A stretch of DNA of 64,000 bases from Pilaira anomala (GCA_025716855.1 JAIXMQ010000038.1:124001-188000), one strand, 5' to 3'; shown: positions 33,134 to 46,766, numbered from the stretch's first letter. Numbers and translations: made by a program. The notes: generated by a model not told the origin, from the sequence alone.

Positions 33134-34949
33134 ATGGTCCTTCAATTTCAACAAGGAAATAGCGAAGATGTTTGGAATGTAATAATAATAAAAAAAAAAG
33201 CAGTAGTTGTAATAGACACTAATACCTTAAAATAGTATAGCTCTGACGATTTATGGAGATCCAGTTCAATAGCACAACACATGAATACCGACCTTTCTTC
33301 AGACGAAAGAACTCCTCTATTAAATCGAATTATGATACCAACACCTGCAAGAGTCAGTAAATGGACTGAATCATTTTATAAACGTACATGCATATTAAAT
33401 ATATTACCTGTCGTTCTTGTAAAGTAATGAACATTTTTACCATAAAAACAAAAAATTTGCATTATAAAATGATTAAAAAAAACTAACTAACAAAAAAAAA
33501 AAAAAAAAAAAAAAAGGTACTGATATGGTGTTCAGTTCCTATCCCTTTCGACGACTGTGAAACCATCGTTTGTGATTACTCGGATTACATCTTTCCTATC
33601 ACAACCAATGTCAAAAATGGCAGTCCAACCAGGATTAATTTTTGGTATTTTCTATTCTGGTATTATGGTCTTTACAATGCATTAGCTTTATTTTTAATTA
33701 CAAAGCTATTTAGCATATATGCACTAAACGTAAAAAAGCTGTTACACACCCATCACTACGCACCCATCTATATTTGCATTAAATTCCCTTTTTTTTTTTT
33801 TTTTTTTTTTTTTAGTGGTACCCAAAAGCATTAGGCGCTAAAATCACCTTCACTTTATTCTGGTTCGTGAGTCAATCCATCGGTATCACTTTTTATTACT
33901 TACCCATCGTACGTACAGAATCCGTATTCTGGGTTTGTCTCACTTTCTTTACCATGGCCATGCCCTTAGCAGGTGCATTAATCATCATCCATCGAAAACG
34001 AATGGACAGAAGACTGAGAGGACGCATCGGTATCTTATTAGTTTCCGAACAATCTTCTTCTTCTGCATCATCACCACCTCGAAAACCTTTTATTCGTTGG
34101 ATACCGACAGATTTACCTAGATTACGTGCTCCTGCCTCTTACCGTCGTTTCTTATGGTTCTGTACCGCCTTAGCCGTTGCCTTATTCGCTTTAATCGGCG
34201 GAGAGATGTATGCCTACTTATTCTTATCCACCTTACCCCATACTCCTTTAGACGCCTTTATCTACGTCTATAGCTGGGTAGCAGCCATCTACATCATGGA
34301 CGCCATCACCGATTACATCCTCTACCGTAAAATACGATCTCATCCACTCGCCAGTATCTTCAAACTCTACTTCTTTATGATTTACTTTATTTTCTATCGC
34401 AACCTATTCGCTCGCTTAAGATCCGTAGATCAATTCGCCATTGTCCAACTCGGTTCTTTCTTATGGGTCTGTATCTATTACCCACTGGCCATGACCCCAC
34501 ACGTGCATCGTGCCCTTGTCCGTTTCATCGGTGTCACTTTAACCTACCAAGAATACAAGGAAAAACTAGGCAGATCTTTTTATTTACGTAATCTAGCTGA
34601 AAACACAACCATGTTGGGCTTTCTATGTTGGGTCAATATCTTACATTTCGGTCCAAATCGTGCTGCTTACCCCTATTTTCATATGGATGATCGTGATGGA
34701 AGTCCATATAACCATAAATTGACCGTCATGGCCGCGCTCGTCATCTGGACAAGTGAACTCACAAGTGCTTTCATCACTCGATTCACTTTTAAAAAGGTTT
34801 TCAAGCATTCCATTACTCAGCAGGCCATACGTGAATTTGAAAGGTATCCGGAAATGATCATTGGTTTCATTCTGGTCATGGTGCATGTCTTGCAGAATAT
34901 TTTACTTGCCCTCATCAAACTGGATTTTGCTGCTGGATTGGAAAAGTAG
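33134..34949 (+). CDS. Polytopic membrane protein of unknown family
   Basis: Four exons encode roughly 510 residues. Exon 1 is short (MVLQFQQGNSEDVW). Exon 2 gives a cytosolic segment with SSDDLWRSSSIAQHMNTD and PLLNRIMIPTPARVSKWTES. The rest has about ten hydrophobic segments, including FWYFLFWYYGLYNALALFL, FWFVSQSIGITFYYLPIV, LWFCTALAVALFALIGGEMY and MIIGFILVMVHVLQNILLAL. A basic loop (HRKRMDRRLRGRIG) and a conserved-looking NPH-poor, aromatic loop separate the halves. I do not recognise the family. The composition and even codon use support a real gene. Confidence 0.78.
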
Positions 34950-35232
34950 TTTTTTTTTTTTTTTATATATATTTTTGTATACCTCTTCTTCTCTTATATA
35001 TATATATATATATACACGAACAAGCACACCATTTAAAGTATACCAAACACGCTTTTTTCTTTTCTTAATAAACACTTTAGATTAAACACACATAAGGGTA
35101 ATATGATACTGTTATTATTCTGCAAATGAAAAAATTTGAGGGAAGTGTGGGGAAAAAAAAAAAAAAAAAAAAAACTAATCTAATAAAAAATAAAGGGGAT
35201 ATGAATATAAAAGTTTTTTTTTTTTTTTTTTT

Positions 35233-37593
35233 TTAAAAGTATAATAAAGAAGGTGATTTGACAGTGAATTTCAAATAAGCATTTAAACCAACCGCAAACA
35301 ACAAGGCGAAACAAATCACAGTAGGCCCTACCAACTCATCGTAAGGACCAGCAGCACGTCGATGAATTAAATCACGTCGACGGTAATAAAGTCCCATACC
35401 ATACATCAAGATAGAGACGGACACAAGTGAATAGACAATACCACTCAATTTACCTACTGCATCACCCGCATTAAACAAGGCTAAAGAAAACGTAGAGATC
35501 AATGTACCAAATGACATCCAAGAGAAATAAGTACGTTCGTTTGCAAAGAATACTTTAGGTTCAACTCGAAGTGGTGTCACAATCTTTTTAGGCACCTTGA
35601 CTCCAGGTGGTAAAATCACTGGCTCCATATTTCTTGTTGTCGAGCTGGCTTTATCATTTCCTCCTCCTTTACCCATAAAGTTATCAAAGACCGAACTAAT
35701 ACTATTGATCATCTTGGAAGGTGTACTTTCTTCTTCTTCTTCTTCTTCAATAGCAGTTTCATTCACTGTAGGTAATTGTTGACTACCATAATTATGTCCC
35801 GCAACTCTACTTGAACCTAATAACGAAGTATTTTCATTTGAATTCGATTGAACTGTACGAGATCGATTACCACCACTTGTAGATTCAGCAGATTCAACCT
35901 CACTTGGTGCTTTACTTTTACCCTTTGAATTTTTCAATCCAGCTGAGGGAGTATTCGATGGTAGGACAGGCAACTGTTGGAGATCATTTTCCATCTGAGC
36001 CAACCAATATGGCAGAAGAGGTACACGTGTATCAAACATGACAGCAATACCATGAACAAATTTCGAGAAATCAAACGCTTCTTCAAGTATACCACTTTCT
36101 TCTAAATCCACAATCCATTCAGGTTCTCTTTCATTCGGTCCTAACTCAAGCTTAATTTCAAACGTAGCAAAAGGATATCGATTAATATCATTTTCATTCT
36201 TGAGATTATCAAATGGGAAATTTGTATCTGCATCGGGTCTACGCCAGTTATCTGGTCCACGACGTTCGGTTGGATCATCAGGGAATAAACAAGAGTCTTC
36301 TCGAATGAAACACAAGTCGGTATCTAATGCCATTCTTACACTTTGATCTCCAGGAATTTGAAAAGCGGTTCTACGATAATAAGTACGTAACACTATTGGA
36401 AGGTTTTTTTTTTTTAAATAATATTCGGGGATTTAAGCAATTATAGTAATATTATATTTTTACCTGGCTCCATCTTTTTTTCCATGATTGTATTCTGTAC
36501 TTCCTTCACAAGTCTTTCATATTGATTCACATCTTGTTCACTTTTACCACTATTTCTAAACTTTCGAACGGATTTTTCTACAAAGGTTTGATCTCCTTTA
36601 AGAAATCCTGCAACGTATTTATCTTTGATTGTAAATCGATCCTTTAATTCACCTCGATTTTCTTCTGCTAACGTTCTACGTTCAAACCCAATCATACTAT
36701 TTCCTTTTGCACTTCCATACCAACGTAATCTAATAATTTGAGATCCTTCTGCTCCTTCTACACGAGAATTATATGAATCCAATTCAGCATTATCCAAATA
36801 AACAGATGAAATAGGTGGATCAATATTATCTTGCTTTTTAGAATTATCTCGATAAACGAGTACAGGTAAATGACGAAGTACATAAGTCTTTAACTCGAGT
36901 ACATTTTCTGTTTGAACAAAAAATCGCTTCACTACCAAACGACGTCCTGCTTCTTCTTGTTGTAAATTCGTGTTTTCTTCATTTAAATAAGATTGTGATA
37001 TAGGTTTAAAAGACATGGTCATACCACCATCTCTTACTTTAGAAAACAATTGAGATAATTTGATTAAGAGAGTATCATTATTTTCATTCCAAAACGGACA
37101 TTGATTTAATCTGACCATAAACATAGGACGTAACACGTATTCTGTATGGCGATCATGTTTCTTTACAATCTTGAGAAATCCTGTATAATTAATACGTGAA
37201 TATTTTGCTAATCGATTAATATCATCTGCAATCCAATTAATATTCTCTTGAATTGTTGCCATCTCGCTTAAACTATCTTGACTAGGAATTTGATGATTAA
37301 TCTTTTCATCATATTCTTCAATACTCTTTTTAATCTCTTCAATTTTTTCTTGATGAAAAGCGTAGACCTTTATGTTTGAATGTTAGTTAAAAAGAAAAAG
37401 TTTATATTTACATGTTTTGTTTTACCTTTTCAAGGTTATTATCCAATAATTCTACAAATTCTGTTTCATCTTTTTCAGTAAACGGTCTTTCCTTTTCTGC
37501 CTTTCTTAACCTCTTCTTTAATCCATCATAATCAATATAATAAGATGACCATTCTGGATAAATAGCATCTTTTAACTGTGAGCCAAACTTCAT
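35233..37593 (-). CDS. vtc4: VTC complex subunit: SPX domain + polyphosphate polymerase + VTC1-like membrane domain
   Basis: Three exons give about 740 residues. The N-terminal SPX domain (MKFGSQLKDAIYPEWSSYYI, DYDGLKKRLRKAE) senses inositol pyrophosphates. The central tunnel domain contains SSVYLDNAELDSY, QIIRLRWYG with the two catalytic-type Arg, FERRTLAEENRG, RFTIKDKYVAGFL and FATFEIKLEL. A disordered Ser/Glu linker follows. Three membrane helices at the C-terminus (FFANERTYFSWMSFGTLIST onward) form the translocation part. VTC makes polyphosphate from ATP and moves it into the vacuole. Length and intact active-site Arg favour Vtc4, the catalytic subunit, over Vtc2/3, but this is not certain. 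Confidence 0.9.
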
Positions 37594-37900
37594 TTCTTAT
37601 ATATTTTAATAGGAAAGAAAAGAAAAAAAAGTACATCTAAAATTTTTCTCTCTTTTCTCACAAGATTGAAGCGGAGCAAATCCTGAATTCGGATCACAAC
37701 TTGTAAATAGTTACCGTTGTACAATCTATTCTCTAAACAACTCGTATTATATACAAATGTCAAAAATAAACAAAAGCACACAAGTTACTGAACGTATGAC
37801 GTGAGCTACGCGATACGTTAGTACACAAACCTCCATTCTTTTTTTTAATTTCTTCGTTTTCCTTTCTTTTTTTCCTTTCTTTTTTTTTTATTGTATAAAA

Positions 37901-39964
37901 ATGACTCTACCGTCACCTACAATATTAAAAAACAAGTTCAATTCTAGTCTTTCACGTTCAAATAGTGGTGTTGGTAAAGTACATAAATTTAAACACACAA
38001 TAAACAAATACTCACCCCCCCTTATTTATGTATAGGTGACAACATATCAAAACGATTAGAACAAAAATTAGATACTCGTTGTATACACACAATTACTCAA
38101 GAAGATGATAATTCTGTTTTATCTTTAGCTGCAAATGATAAATACTTGTTTTCTGGCAGTCAAGGATCAAAAATTCATGTATGATAAAAAAATAAAATGT
38201 AACCAGCAATAATAATAGTAAAAAAACTGAATATATAATAGGTATGGGATTTAAATACTTTTCAACTTGTCACTGTCTTTGAAGGACATTGTGGTAGTGT
38301 ACTTGGCTTAACCATATCAGATGATCAACAATGGTTATTCAGTTGCTCAGGTAATACACTACATATTTTTTTTTATCTTATCATTCTCTTTTTAAAGTAT
38401 ATATATAAAAGGTGATGGTACTGTTAGAGTATGGGACATAGCACGTTTAAAATGCTCTCATTTATTACGTTCCTGTCACGACGTTGGTGACATATTTACA
38501 CTGATCTACACATCTGGATCAAACTTATTATTCTTTGGCTGTCAAAACACCAGTATGCAATGGTACGATTTCGGTCAAGGTCCTCAACATCACCCGATTC
38601 TTCAGGACCCTATCCATCCATCCCGTACGGAGAAATCTCAATTCTTTAAATTGTTTCATGATCTAGGTCTAGATACAAAACAACATCATCATGTAGAAGA
38701 AGAACAAGATCTTATTCAATGTGTCATCAAGACAAATCATGTTTATGCAAATGCTCACGATGGATATATCTATTGTATGGCTTATGCAAATGATTTACCT
38801 AATATTGAGGGTGAAGTTATCATCACTGGCTCGGGTGATGGGAATATCAAGGTAAATAACCCATATATATATATATACAATAGAATCTATTATATTCTAA
38901 AAAAAGAAAGAAAGAATAGATTTGGTCAATACAAAATAAGTCAGTTCAACATTATCAAACTCTGACAGGTAGTGATCCAGATAGAGGTATACTAAGTTTA
39001 GCTATATCCGAAGACGGCTATTTGTTCTGTGGAGTACAAGGTGGTCATGTTCAGGTAATATATACAACACTACTTGTATAAACATTCAAAAATAAACTAA
39101 TTTCGAACAAATATAATTGAATAAGATATGGGATCTTGAAACGGTATATATATAACGTATATATAAATACTTATCAATCTAATTTTTCTTCTACTTTTAA
39201 GTATCAATTAATACGATCCGTCATAGCCCATTCAGTAAGTTAAATTGATTTTTTTTTTACGCTGTATATAATCACTTACTATAAATATTAGGATGATGTG
39301 TTGTTAGTTATGGCAAACGAGACAGGTTTTATAAGTGCATCCGCGGATGGATTAATCAAGGTATATACACAATAAACAAAATTTTATGATACATATATAT
39401 CAAACAACTAAACAAACAAAAAAAAAAGTTTTGGAACGAAGCATTTGATTTTTCTGAATCAGTAGATGATCATAATGGAATTATTTTATCTATGGCAAAA
39501 TCAAATGATTATTTAATCACTGGAAGTAGTGACCATTCAATTAAAGTAATGTATTATATACACTCTCATTATCAAAAAAGCCAAAAAAAAGCAAATTCAT
39601 TGTTTTCAATTTTTAGGTTTGGGATGTACCTTCTACAAAAATTTTGAGCACTGAACAGTTTCGAAAGAACAATAGTAATTACGATTGCTCATCATGTGGT
39701 AAAATAAGCGTTTATTAAATTCTATAAACAAAAAACACTCACATAAACAAAACCTCCTCCTCCCCCCCCCCTTTTTTTTTCTATTTTAGATTTACTTATG
39801 TATGTTCTGGAACGTTGGGTCGCTATACGTACCGTCAGTGGTAACCCACATTATTTAGAAGAGTGTCGTCGAGGTGCTAAATTCTTTAAGAATATTTTAC
39901 AACAATTGGGTGCACAAAGTCAATTAGTAAAAGAGTTCTTTTTCTCTCTCTATTACACACACAT

Positions 39965-39995
<31 letters not shown>

Positions 39996-41489
39996 CTTCT
40001 TTCTTTTAGATACCTGGTGCAACCGGTAGAAACCCACTCATCTTTGCAAAATTCTCTGCCAATTTAACTCGCCCTTCTCAATCCCCTGACACCAAAGTAC
40101 CTACTGTTCTCTTTTACGGACACTACGATGTCATGCCTGCCGAAAACGAAAACAATGAATGGTTACAAGACCCATTTAAACTATCTGGATTAAATGGTTA
40201 CATCTACGGAAGAGGCACAAGCGATAATAAAGTAATAAATTTAAACAAAAATATCATTTTCTCGGTTCATTCTTTTAATTACAATATAATAGGGCCCTAT
40301 TTTAGCTTCTGTATTCGCTGTGCACGAATTACTAAAAGAAGGTCTATTGAATGTAAACGTTATTTTTTTAATAGAAGGTGAAGAAGAATCTGGATCGCAC
40401 GGCTTTTTAGAAGCCCTTGAAAAACATCAGGTATAATACATATATTTTTATTTATATAATGTTCATATATAAAATCCAACTGTTTACTGTTATAGCATAT
40501 GTTTGAGAGCATTGATTTGATTATTTTAAGGTAATACAGTTCTTCTTTTTATATTTATATGTATAAATATTTATCTCTCTCTCTCTCTCTCCCTTATTTT
40601 TAGTAATTCGTATTGGCTTGGAGAAGATGTACCTTGTATAACCTATGGATTAAGAGGTGTTATTCATGCTAGTGTCACAGTATGTATACATGCCACACAC
40701 ACACACACACGCAACACAATGTAAATTCTAATTTAAATTTATCTCTAGGTATTCAATTCTTTGACCGATTTACATTCAGGTGTAGAAGGTGGTGCCGTAT
40801 CCGAACCACTCATTGATTTAGTACACGTTTTAGGAAAACTAATTGACGATGATAAACGAGTATGTATTCCAGGTAAAAAAACACATATACTACTCTTTCA
40901 AAAAAAACATATATATTTATCCCCCCCCCCTTTTTTTTTACACAGCCTTCTATGAGGATGTTTTACCTGTATCCAAAGCAGAAGAAAAACTATACGACCC
41001 AATTGTAGCCTGGTTTAAATCGTAAAAAAACTACAAATCTATATCTTCTCTTTTTTCTTCTTCTTCTAAGCAGCTTTTATTTTTATTTTTGTTATAGATC
41101 AAAATCATTACCCATGTCTACAAGTAGATCACAACATTCATGCATAACCACATCTCCTTCTCTATCCTCTGAAGCCAACTCAAAATACGAAGGAAGTAAT
41201 AACTCCAGTGACGACGAATCCGTCACAAGCACTGACCTCACCCTTCAAACCTGCGAGCAGATAAAAAAGCAATTGATGTCTCGATGGAGGTACCCTACAT
41301 TAACCATACACAGTATTCATGTACCTATGGACAATCCAACGATTATATCTCATTGCGCAAGATCCGCTGTCAGTATGCGTATCGTACCCAACCAAAGCAT
41401 CACTGAAATATGTCGTACATTTGAGAAATACGTTCGTCATACCTTTCAAAACTTGAAATCTGAAAACAACATCTCGGTAACTAAAAGTA

Positions 41490-41520
<31 letters not shown>

Positions 41521-41861
41521 AATAAGGATTGCTTACATAAATATTTTATGTTTTTTTTTAAAAAAAAAAGATTGAGATCCAAAGTTCGGCTGATTATTGG
41601 TTAGGTAATCCAGATAGCAAGTACTTTAAAGCGGCTGAACTAGCAATTGAAGAAGAATGGGAAATGAAACCATTGTATATTCGAGAAGGTGGTTCGATTC
41701 CGGCTGTACGTTGGTTAGAGAGGTTTTGTGATGCTCCTGCAATCCATATACCGTTTGGACAGTCCTCGGATCAAGCTCATTTACCTAATGAACGTATACG
41801 CTTACAGAATTTACATGCTGGTAGACGCATTATCAAGACTTTACTAAAAAATATTCAATAA
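37901..41861 (+). CDS. dug2: Dug2-like protein: WD40 repeats fused to M20 peptidase
   Basis: About twenty exons encode a long two-part protein. The N-terminal part has WD repeats: GSQGSKIHVWDLNTF, GDGTVRVWDIARLKC, GGHVQIWDLET and GSSDHSIKVWDVPS. After CSSC the M20 metallopeptidase begins (LERWVAIRTVSGNPHYLEEC). Metal-ligand regions are VLFYGHYDVMPAE, GRGTSDNKGP and IEGEEESGS. The dimerisation insert includes GLRGVIHASVTVFNSL. A Ser-rich insertion of about 60 residues interrupts it (41100-41230). The end is FGQSSDQAHLPNERIRLQNL. In yeast, Dug2 works with Dug3 in cytosolic glutathione degradation. The WD40-M20 order is diagnostic. Confidence 0.92.
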
Positions 41862-42256
41862 TAAAGCTTGTAATTTACTAACTACGCAACTTTTTTTTTT
41901 TTTTTTCTACTTTGTGCATGAGAAGCCACTAAAACAAATCACCAATATTTTTCTTTTTCTTTTTTCACTTTTTTTTTTTGTCTTTCTTTCTCTTTCTCTT
42001 TCTCTTTCTCTTTCTCTTTCTCTTTCTTTTTCTCTTTCTCTTTCTTTTTTTTTTAATCAAAAATAAAACGTGAATCTTCCCTGTCGCTACTACTTTAAGC
42101 TCTTATATCATTATTCAGACAAAAGATTGCATCAAGACATAAATAACTTTGGAACCTGCATAATAACACATGTTGTCTCAATAGCTATAATAAATTTATC
42201 GAAAAGAAGTGATTAATTGTCTAATAAATACTCAATAGCAATTGCATTTTTTTTCT
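41862..42256. repeat. Intergenic region with (TTTCTC)n pyrimidine microsatellite
   Basis: Bases 41980-42050 form a long polypyrimidine tract made of TTTCTC and TTTC units on the plus strand. Nothing else is recognisable. Confidence 0.6.
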
Positions 42257-42328
42257 GCTTTGCTCGCTGAAGACTACCTCGCCACTAACGCGTTCGGCCG
42301 GAATATCTTTCTTTTGCAATACATGCAA
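42257..42328 (+). repeat. Dispersed repeat, copy 1
   Basis: The sequence from GCTTTGCTCGCTGAA to CAATACATGCAA is matched at 47535-47616 (GCTTCGCTCGCTGAA to CAATACACGCAA). The interior is similar (CGCC, CTAA, GTTCGG, GGAAT, TC-TTT). Both copies are in the same orientation, about 5.3 kb apart. The origin is unknown. Confidence 0.55.
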
Positions 42329-42424
42329 AAAAAAAAAAAGTGGGTGCGGTGACGGAAATTCCCCTATTAGGAAATCGAGGTGAGTGATGTTTAATGTCTG
42401 ATAAAACAGATATAGGACCATAGA

Positions 42425-44150
42425 GGTTTCTTGATGCTGCCAGCACTGGGGCAGCTATATATCAAGCTGAAACACACATCAGCTTGATAGAAAAAAGGCA
42501 AGAAAGAGAAGAAGGAGATTATCAGAAGAAGGTAAACTTTTATTTTTTTTATTCAAGTTAACAATCTAAAATTATTAAATCAATCTTGCGTATATAATAG
42601 AAGCTTCTGAGTAGCCACTGTCAATGTTAGTATCCACGAATTGTTTGAAGACAATAAACTAATCTATTATATATATTCAAAACATTATTAGATCAATACC
42701 CGCTTGATGACAGTGGCAAAAAAAAATAACAGCAGTAGAAGCTTTTAAAGTCGTCGCGCTTCTAGAAAGAAGAATTGGCTTTGAGCCCAAAAGCCAAATT
42801 TCCATGTTACAAAATATTTACGACAAGGCAGAAAAGGTAACATCTCCTTTCAATTCTTAGTAGAATACATACACATATTTTATATCATAGTACAATTATA
42901 TTATCGATACTTTTACTATCAAATATCAGTTACCTCTCTATAAAAAAATGTAACTTTTTTTTTTTTTACATGTTCTACCATTGCTGTAGACGAGCAGGAA
43001 GAAGGACGATGAAAGTCGCAAAAAGCTTGTAATAGTGTCTTCTATGCTTTGATAGGTACAGTCATATTCATCTCACTGATATAATTTTATATAGTTATAA
43101 GCTTTTGTCCAAATAAGAAAGAAGGGTATCCTCGGTTGGAGGAAGCTTTCAGAATGGTCACGTTGATCATTAAAATATGGTGGTCAACGGCCATAGGAAT
43201 CCGCTTTGACGATACAGCATCATTGACACTTGTTTTGATAATTATTCTAACTATATAGTAAAATTATGTAATGAAACATCAGTTTTTATAACAGAAGAAT
43301 GTCATTATTCTTATAAGTGGGCGACACTGTCAATGAGACATTTAAAGTTGACTTGATGAGAATTTGTCTCGAATTCGGTGATAAACAACTCTATGACATT
43401 GCCAATGCAGAGTTTAAAAAGTCGATGATGAAAAAACGTAAACCAACAAGTAGAGAGGAGGACTGAAGTAAAAGTCCTCATTGAGGCAAAAGCAAACTTG
43501 AATAATCTCATCAAGTTACACAATTTGGATTTTGAAGAATCCAAAAAGATGAATGATGTCTTGTGTTTTGCAAGTTTGTTGTGGTAAATAGTATCTCCCT
43601 ACCATCCAAAAGGTTCAAAACAAATATCTTACCGTCTTCGTTTTATTTTTTAGGACTTCGGGGAGTCATAAGAGAGATGCACCTGGTGCAAACTTCGTGG
43701 ATAAGTATGGTAAAACAGTAGTTTACCCATCAAACGAAAAGAAGAAAGTTGTTGAATTTACTTGAATGGGGCTGGAACAGCTTTTCCAGTTCAAGGTAAT
43801 TTATATATTAGCTTTTCTGTTCTTTCTATAATTTATTAAAAGATATGCATTTGGCTAAGTTGATGGATCTACAGGACAAGGCTGTGGCGCAATCCAAAGA
43901 TCACTGGAAGTTGTGATTCTACAAGTAGATGACTACGGCTTTGGTGGGTCACCATCCTCAGTGGTGAAACAAAACCGCCTAAAAAAATTGTATAACACCT
44001 GATTATGTGTATCAAAATGATCATTTTCTATGTGCAAGCTGTAGCAATAGCAGTGGAGACTGCCAAACACACTTGACACAATAAACTGAATATTATTCTT
44101 GAAGCCAACAAGGCAAGATACTCTGTTGATACACAGCTAGGATAAACTTA
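42425..44150 (+). pseudogene. Decayed multi-exon gene of unknown family
   Basis: A series of coding-quality segments separated by intron-like sequence lies on the plus strand. Examples are FLDAASTGAAIYQAETHISL (42430-42530), TAVEAFKVVALLERRIGFEP (42732 onward), RLEEAFRMVTLIIKIWW, DTVNETFKVDLMRICLEFGD (43325 onward), KANLNNLIKLHNLDFEESKK and GSHKRDAPGANFVDKYGK (43673 onward). In-frame stops (for example TGA near 43465 and 43764) and frame changes interrupt them, so I call a pseudogene. I recognise no domain. Composition suggests a once-functional intracellular helical protein, perhaps part of a repeated family. Confidence 0.6.
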
Positions 44151-45206
44151 TTTGTATCTCTATTCTACATTTGATCACCATTTCCCAAACCATACACTTA
44201 TAAATATATATATATATATATTTCTTAAAATTAATGTTTATTAACTTGGTACTCGTAAGAGAGGTGGGACTTTATGAAATAACACATATGAAAATAAAAA
44301 AATTGACAACGGGAACACAGGAGGGGGGGGGGGGTTTTTTTTTAAAAAAAAAAATCCTATTAATTATCTATCCAGTCATATTGGCATCTTAATAAAAAAG
44401 AGGATGGTTATTTTAAAGCTATTCTTATTTCACTTAAAGTGGTTTGAAAAATATGTCAATTGAGTAGGTCATCTTTAAAGAGGGAATCGTGCAGCCTTGT
44501 TTATATATTGATTGATGTAATTATACTCACGGATAAAAAAAAAAAAATCGTGAAGTTAGCACGAATGTATATTTTTTTTTTCTTTCTTATTGACAAAACT
44601 GATCAACATGAAACGAATACTCTTTTACTTTAAAGGGATTCAATGTATAACGCCCCTACACATAAATTTACAGATTGCATAACCTGTGATACTAATTACT
44701 CAAAAGAAAGAAGTTGTTGATCTGTTCTCTCTCTTTTTTTTTTTTTTTTTTTTTTTGGAAGATCACGAGACGTGCTGTTAGTCCTTCTCCACATCATATT
44801 TCCAAAAAAAGCAAATCATAATAACCATTTTTTTTTTTTAATTGTACCCTTTATCATTATGCAAATTCATCCCTACATGTGCAGCATCTGTATAACAACA
44901 TAATGATTCAATCTGATTCTTTTTTTTTTTTAAAAAAAAAAACCCTACCTTTTTGTTTCTTTTAATCCTTCATTCTATAAAATTAATTTAAGGTTTAAGA
45001 GAGAGAGAGAGAGAGAACGCCCACACACTCACACTCTCTATTTTTACATCATATGACCTAAACTTAAACTAGATTAGTCTATTTAAACTCTACTTCTCCC
45101 TTGTTTTTCAATTTTCTCTTTCTTTCCTGTCCCATACATCCCCTTTGATTTTTTTTATTTTTTATTCATCAACCCTTAAAAAAAAAAAAAAAAAAATTAC
45201 ATATCA
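44151..45206. other. Intergenic region with one arm of an inverted repeat
   Basis: AT-rich non-coding sequence. Bases 44488-44611 match 46767-46870 in inverted orientation. A (GA)n tract lies near 45000-45016. Confidence 0.5.
44488..44611 (+). repeat. Inverted dispersed repeat, left arm
   Basis: Shared blocks with the reverse complement of 46767-46870 are GCAGCYTTGTTTA, TCACGGATA, AATCGTGAAGTTA, CACGAATG and TTGACAAAA-TGATCAACATGAA. Copy length differs in homopolymers. The pair encloses the small KEN-box gene. Confidence 0.65.
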
Positions 45207-45801
45207 TGCCACCTTTTCAAGATGCTAGCAACAGACGTTCTAAAAGCGTCAAACATAACAACAATGTTAAACCTCAACCCAAAAAATCAACTGTTAAAAG
45301 GTATGTATAGATACAAATATATTATCACATTACAACTAACATAAACGTCACATAAATAGAGTATTATTGAAGCGTAAAGCTATTGATGATGATATCGGAA
45401 AAGAGAATATCCCACCCTTTTCTGAAGTAAGTTACGGAGAAGCCAAAAAGAGAAAGATCCATCGCAAACCAGCATCTGCTACTGCTGTAACTCGTTCCAA
45501 AGTTGCATCTCCACCACCAGTAATGACTGCTGCTACTACTGCTGCGCCTTTGCCATCCTCCCCAGCTGCTGCTGATACTACTACTACTACTACTACTACT
45601 GAGCAATCTGTTACTACTGAACCATCTGCTACTACAGATATTAACTTAATCAGTCACAGACTCAAGAAAAATATGACAAAGATTACTATGAGCATGGTTG
45701 ACGATCTCGGTCAATCCAGTCAAGTCCATGATAAGCATGTATATGACAAAATCTTTGAATCCTTTGTTATGGCATATGCACAAAAGACACTCTGCCGTTA
45801 A
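45207..45801 (+). CDS. Small basic nuclear-type protein with KEN box
   Basis: Two exons give about 178 residues. Exon 1 is MPPFQDASNRRSKSVKHNNN followed by a Lys-rich end. Exon 2 continues VLLKRKAIDDDIGKENIPPF, with a canonical KEN motif followed by Pro, then basic patches (KKRKIHRKP) resembling a nuclear localisation signal. A Thr/Ala/Pro low-complexity stretch follows, then a C-terminal helical region with Asp/Lys-rich heptads (LISHRLKKNMTKITMSMVDD). KEN boxes are degrons for APC/C-Cdh1, so cell-cycle control is conceivable. I cannot assign a family. Confidence 0.65.
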
Positions 45802-46766
45802 ATCCATGTATAAATTACACACACACACTTGTAATTGTTATACACATCAAGTAAGATGTATAAATATGAAAAAAAAAACTGTCATTCTAAACAGGTATTG
45901 AAATATTATATATATATATTGAACAGACTTAAAATTTAACCCACACTTTCTCCCTGTATATATATATATATACATTTATTTTACATAGATTTTTTTTGTT
46001 GTAAAAAAAGTAATGCAGTAGTATATAGTTAAATGTAAAAAAAGTTTTTTCTTTCTTTAATAGTAATAAATAAAATTATGTATATATAAAAAAAAAGTCG
46101 CGGTTTATTTTTTATTGATCTATTTGAAACAATACTTTTTTGTAATATAACCTATATCAAATGGCATCATTTCAACAGACTATCTTGCCGTAATGGATCC
46201 AAAAAAAAAAACATGCGCCGTGTAAGCCGGTGCAAGAAAGATGACTTCATCAAGTAAAAAAAAAACGCACTTTCTTGACAAAAACGACTCAGGAACCCAA
46301 ATGACTCCCCCCCAGGACTCTTTTCTTATTTACAAAGAACTTTGATCCTAATAGAATTCAAATAAGTAAAAACAAAAAATCATTTTTATGGTTTCTAAAT
46401 AAATCACAGTTAATAATCAAAGTTCTTTTTCTAGGCATTGTCAAACGACATTCATCGAGAAAAGGTGTTTGTGTTTTTTTTGAATACTTAAAAAAGAGAG
46501 AGAGAGAGAGAGAGAGAGAAAAAGCTTATTCTTCTCGCGTTTCTTCATTCTCGTGTTTTGTAATTTAACTCGGTTACTTTGAGAAGTGTGTGATATATGT
46601 ATATATTGGCTTTTTTGTCTTATTAAATTCTTTCTGTATTCCTGGTATAAATAGTATAATCACTCGTATGCAGCGACCTGTAAATTTATGTAAGACAATA
46701 CATGTATGAACCCTTCTTTTATAAATGGCAAGAGTATTCAGGGTTTTTTTTTTTTTTTTTTTTTTT

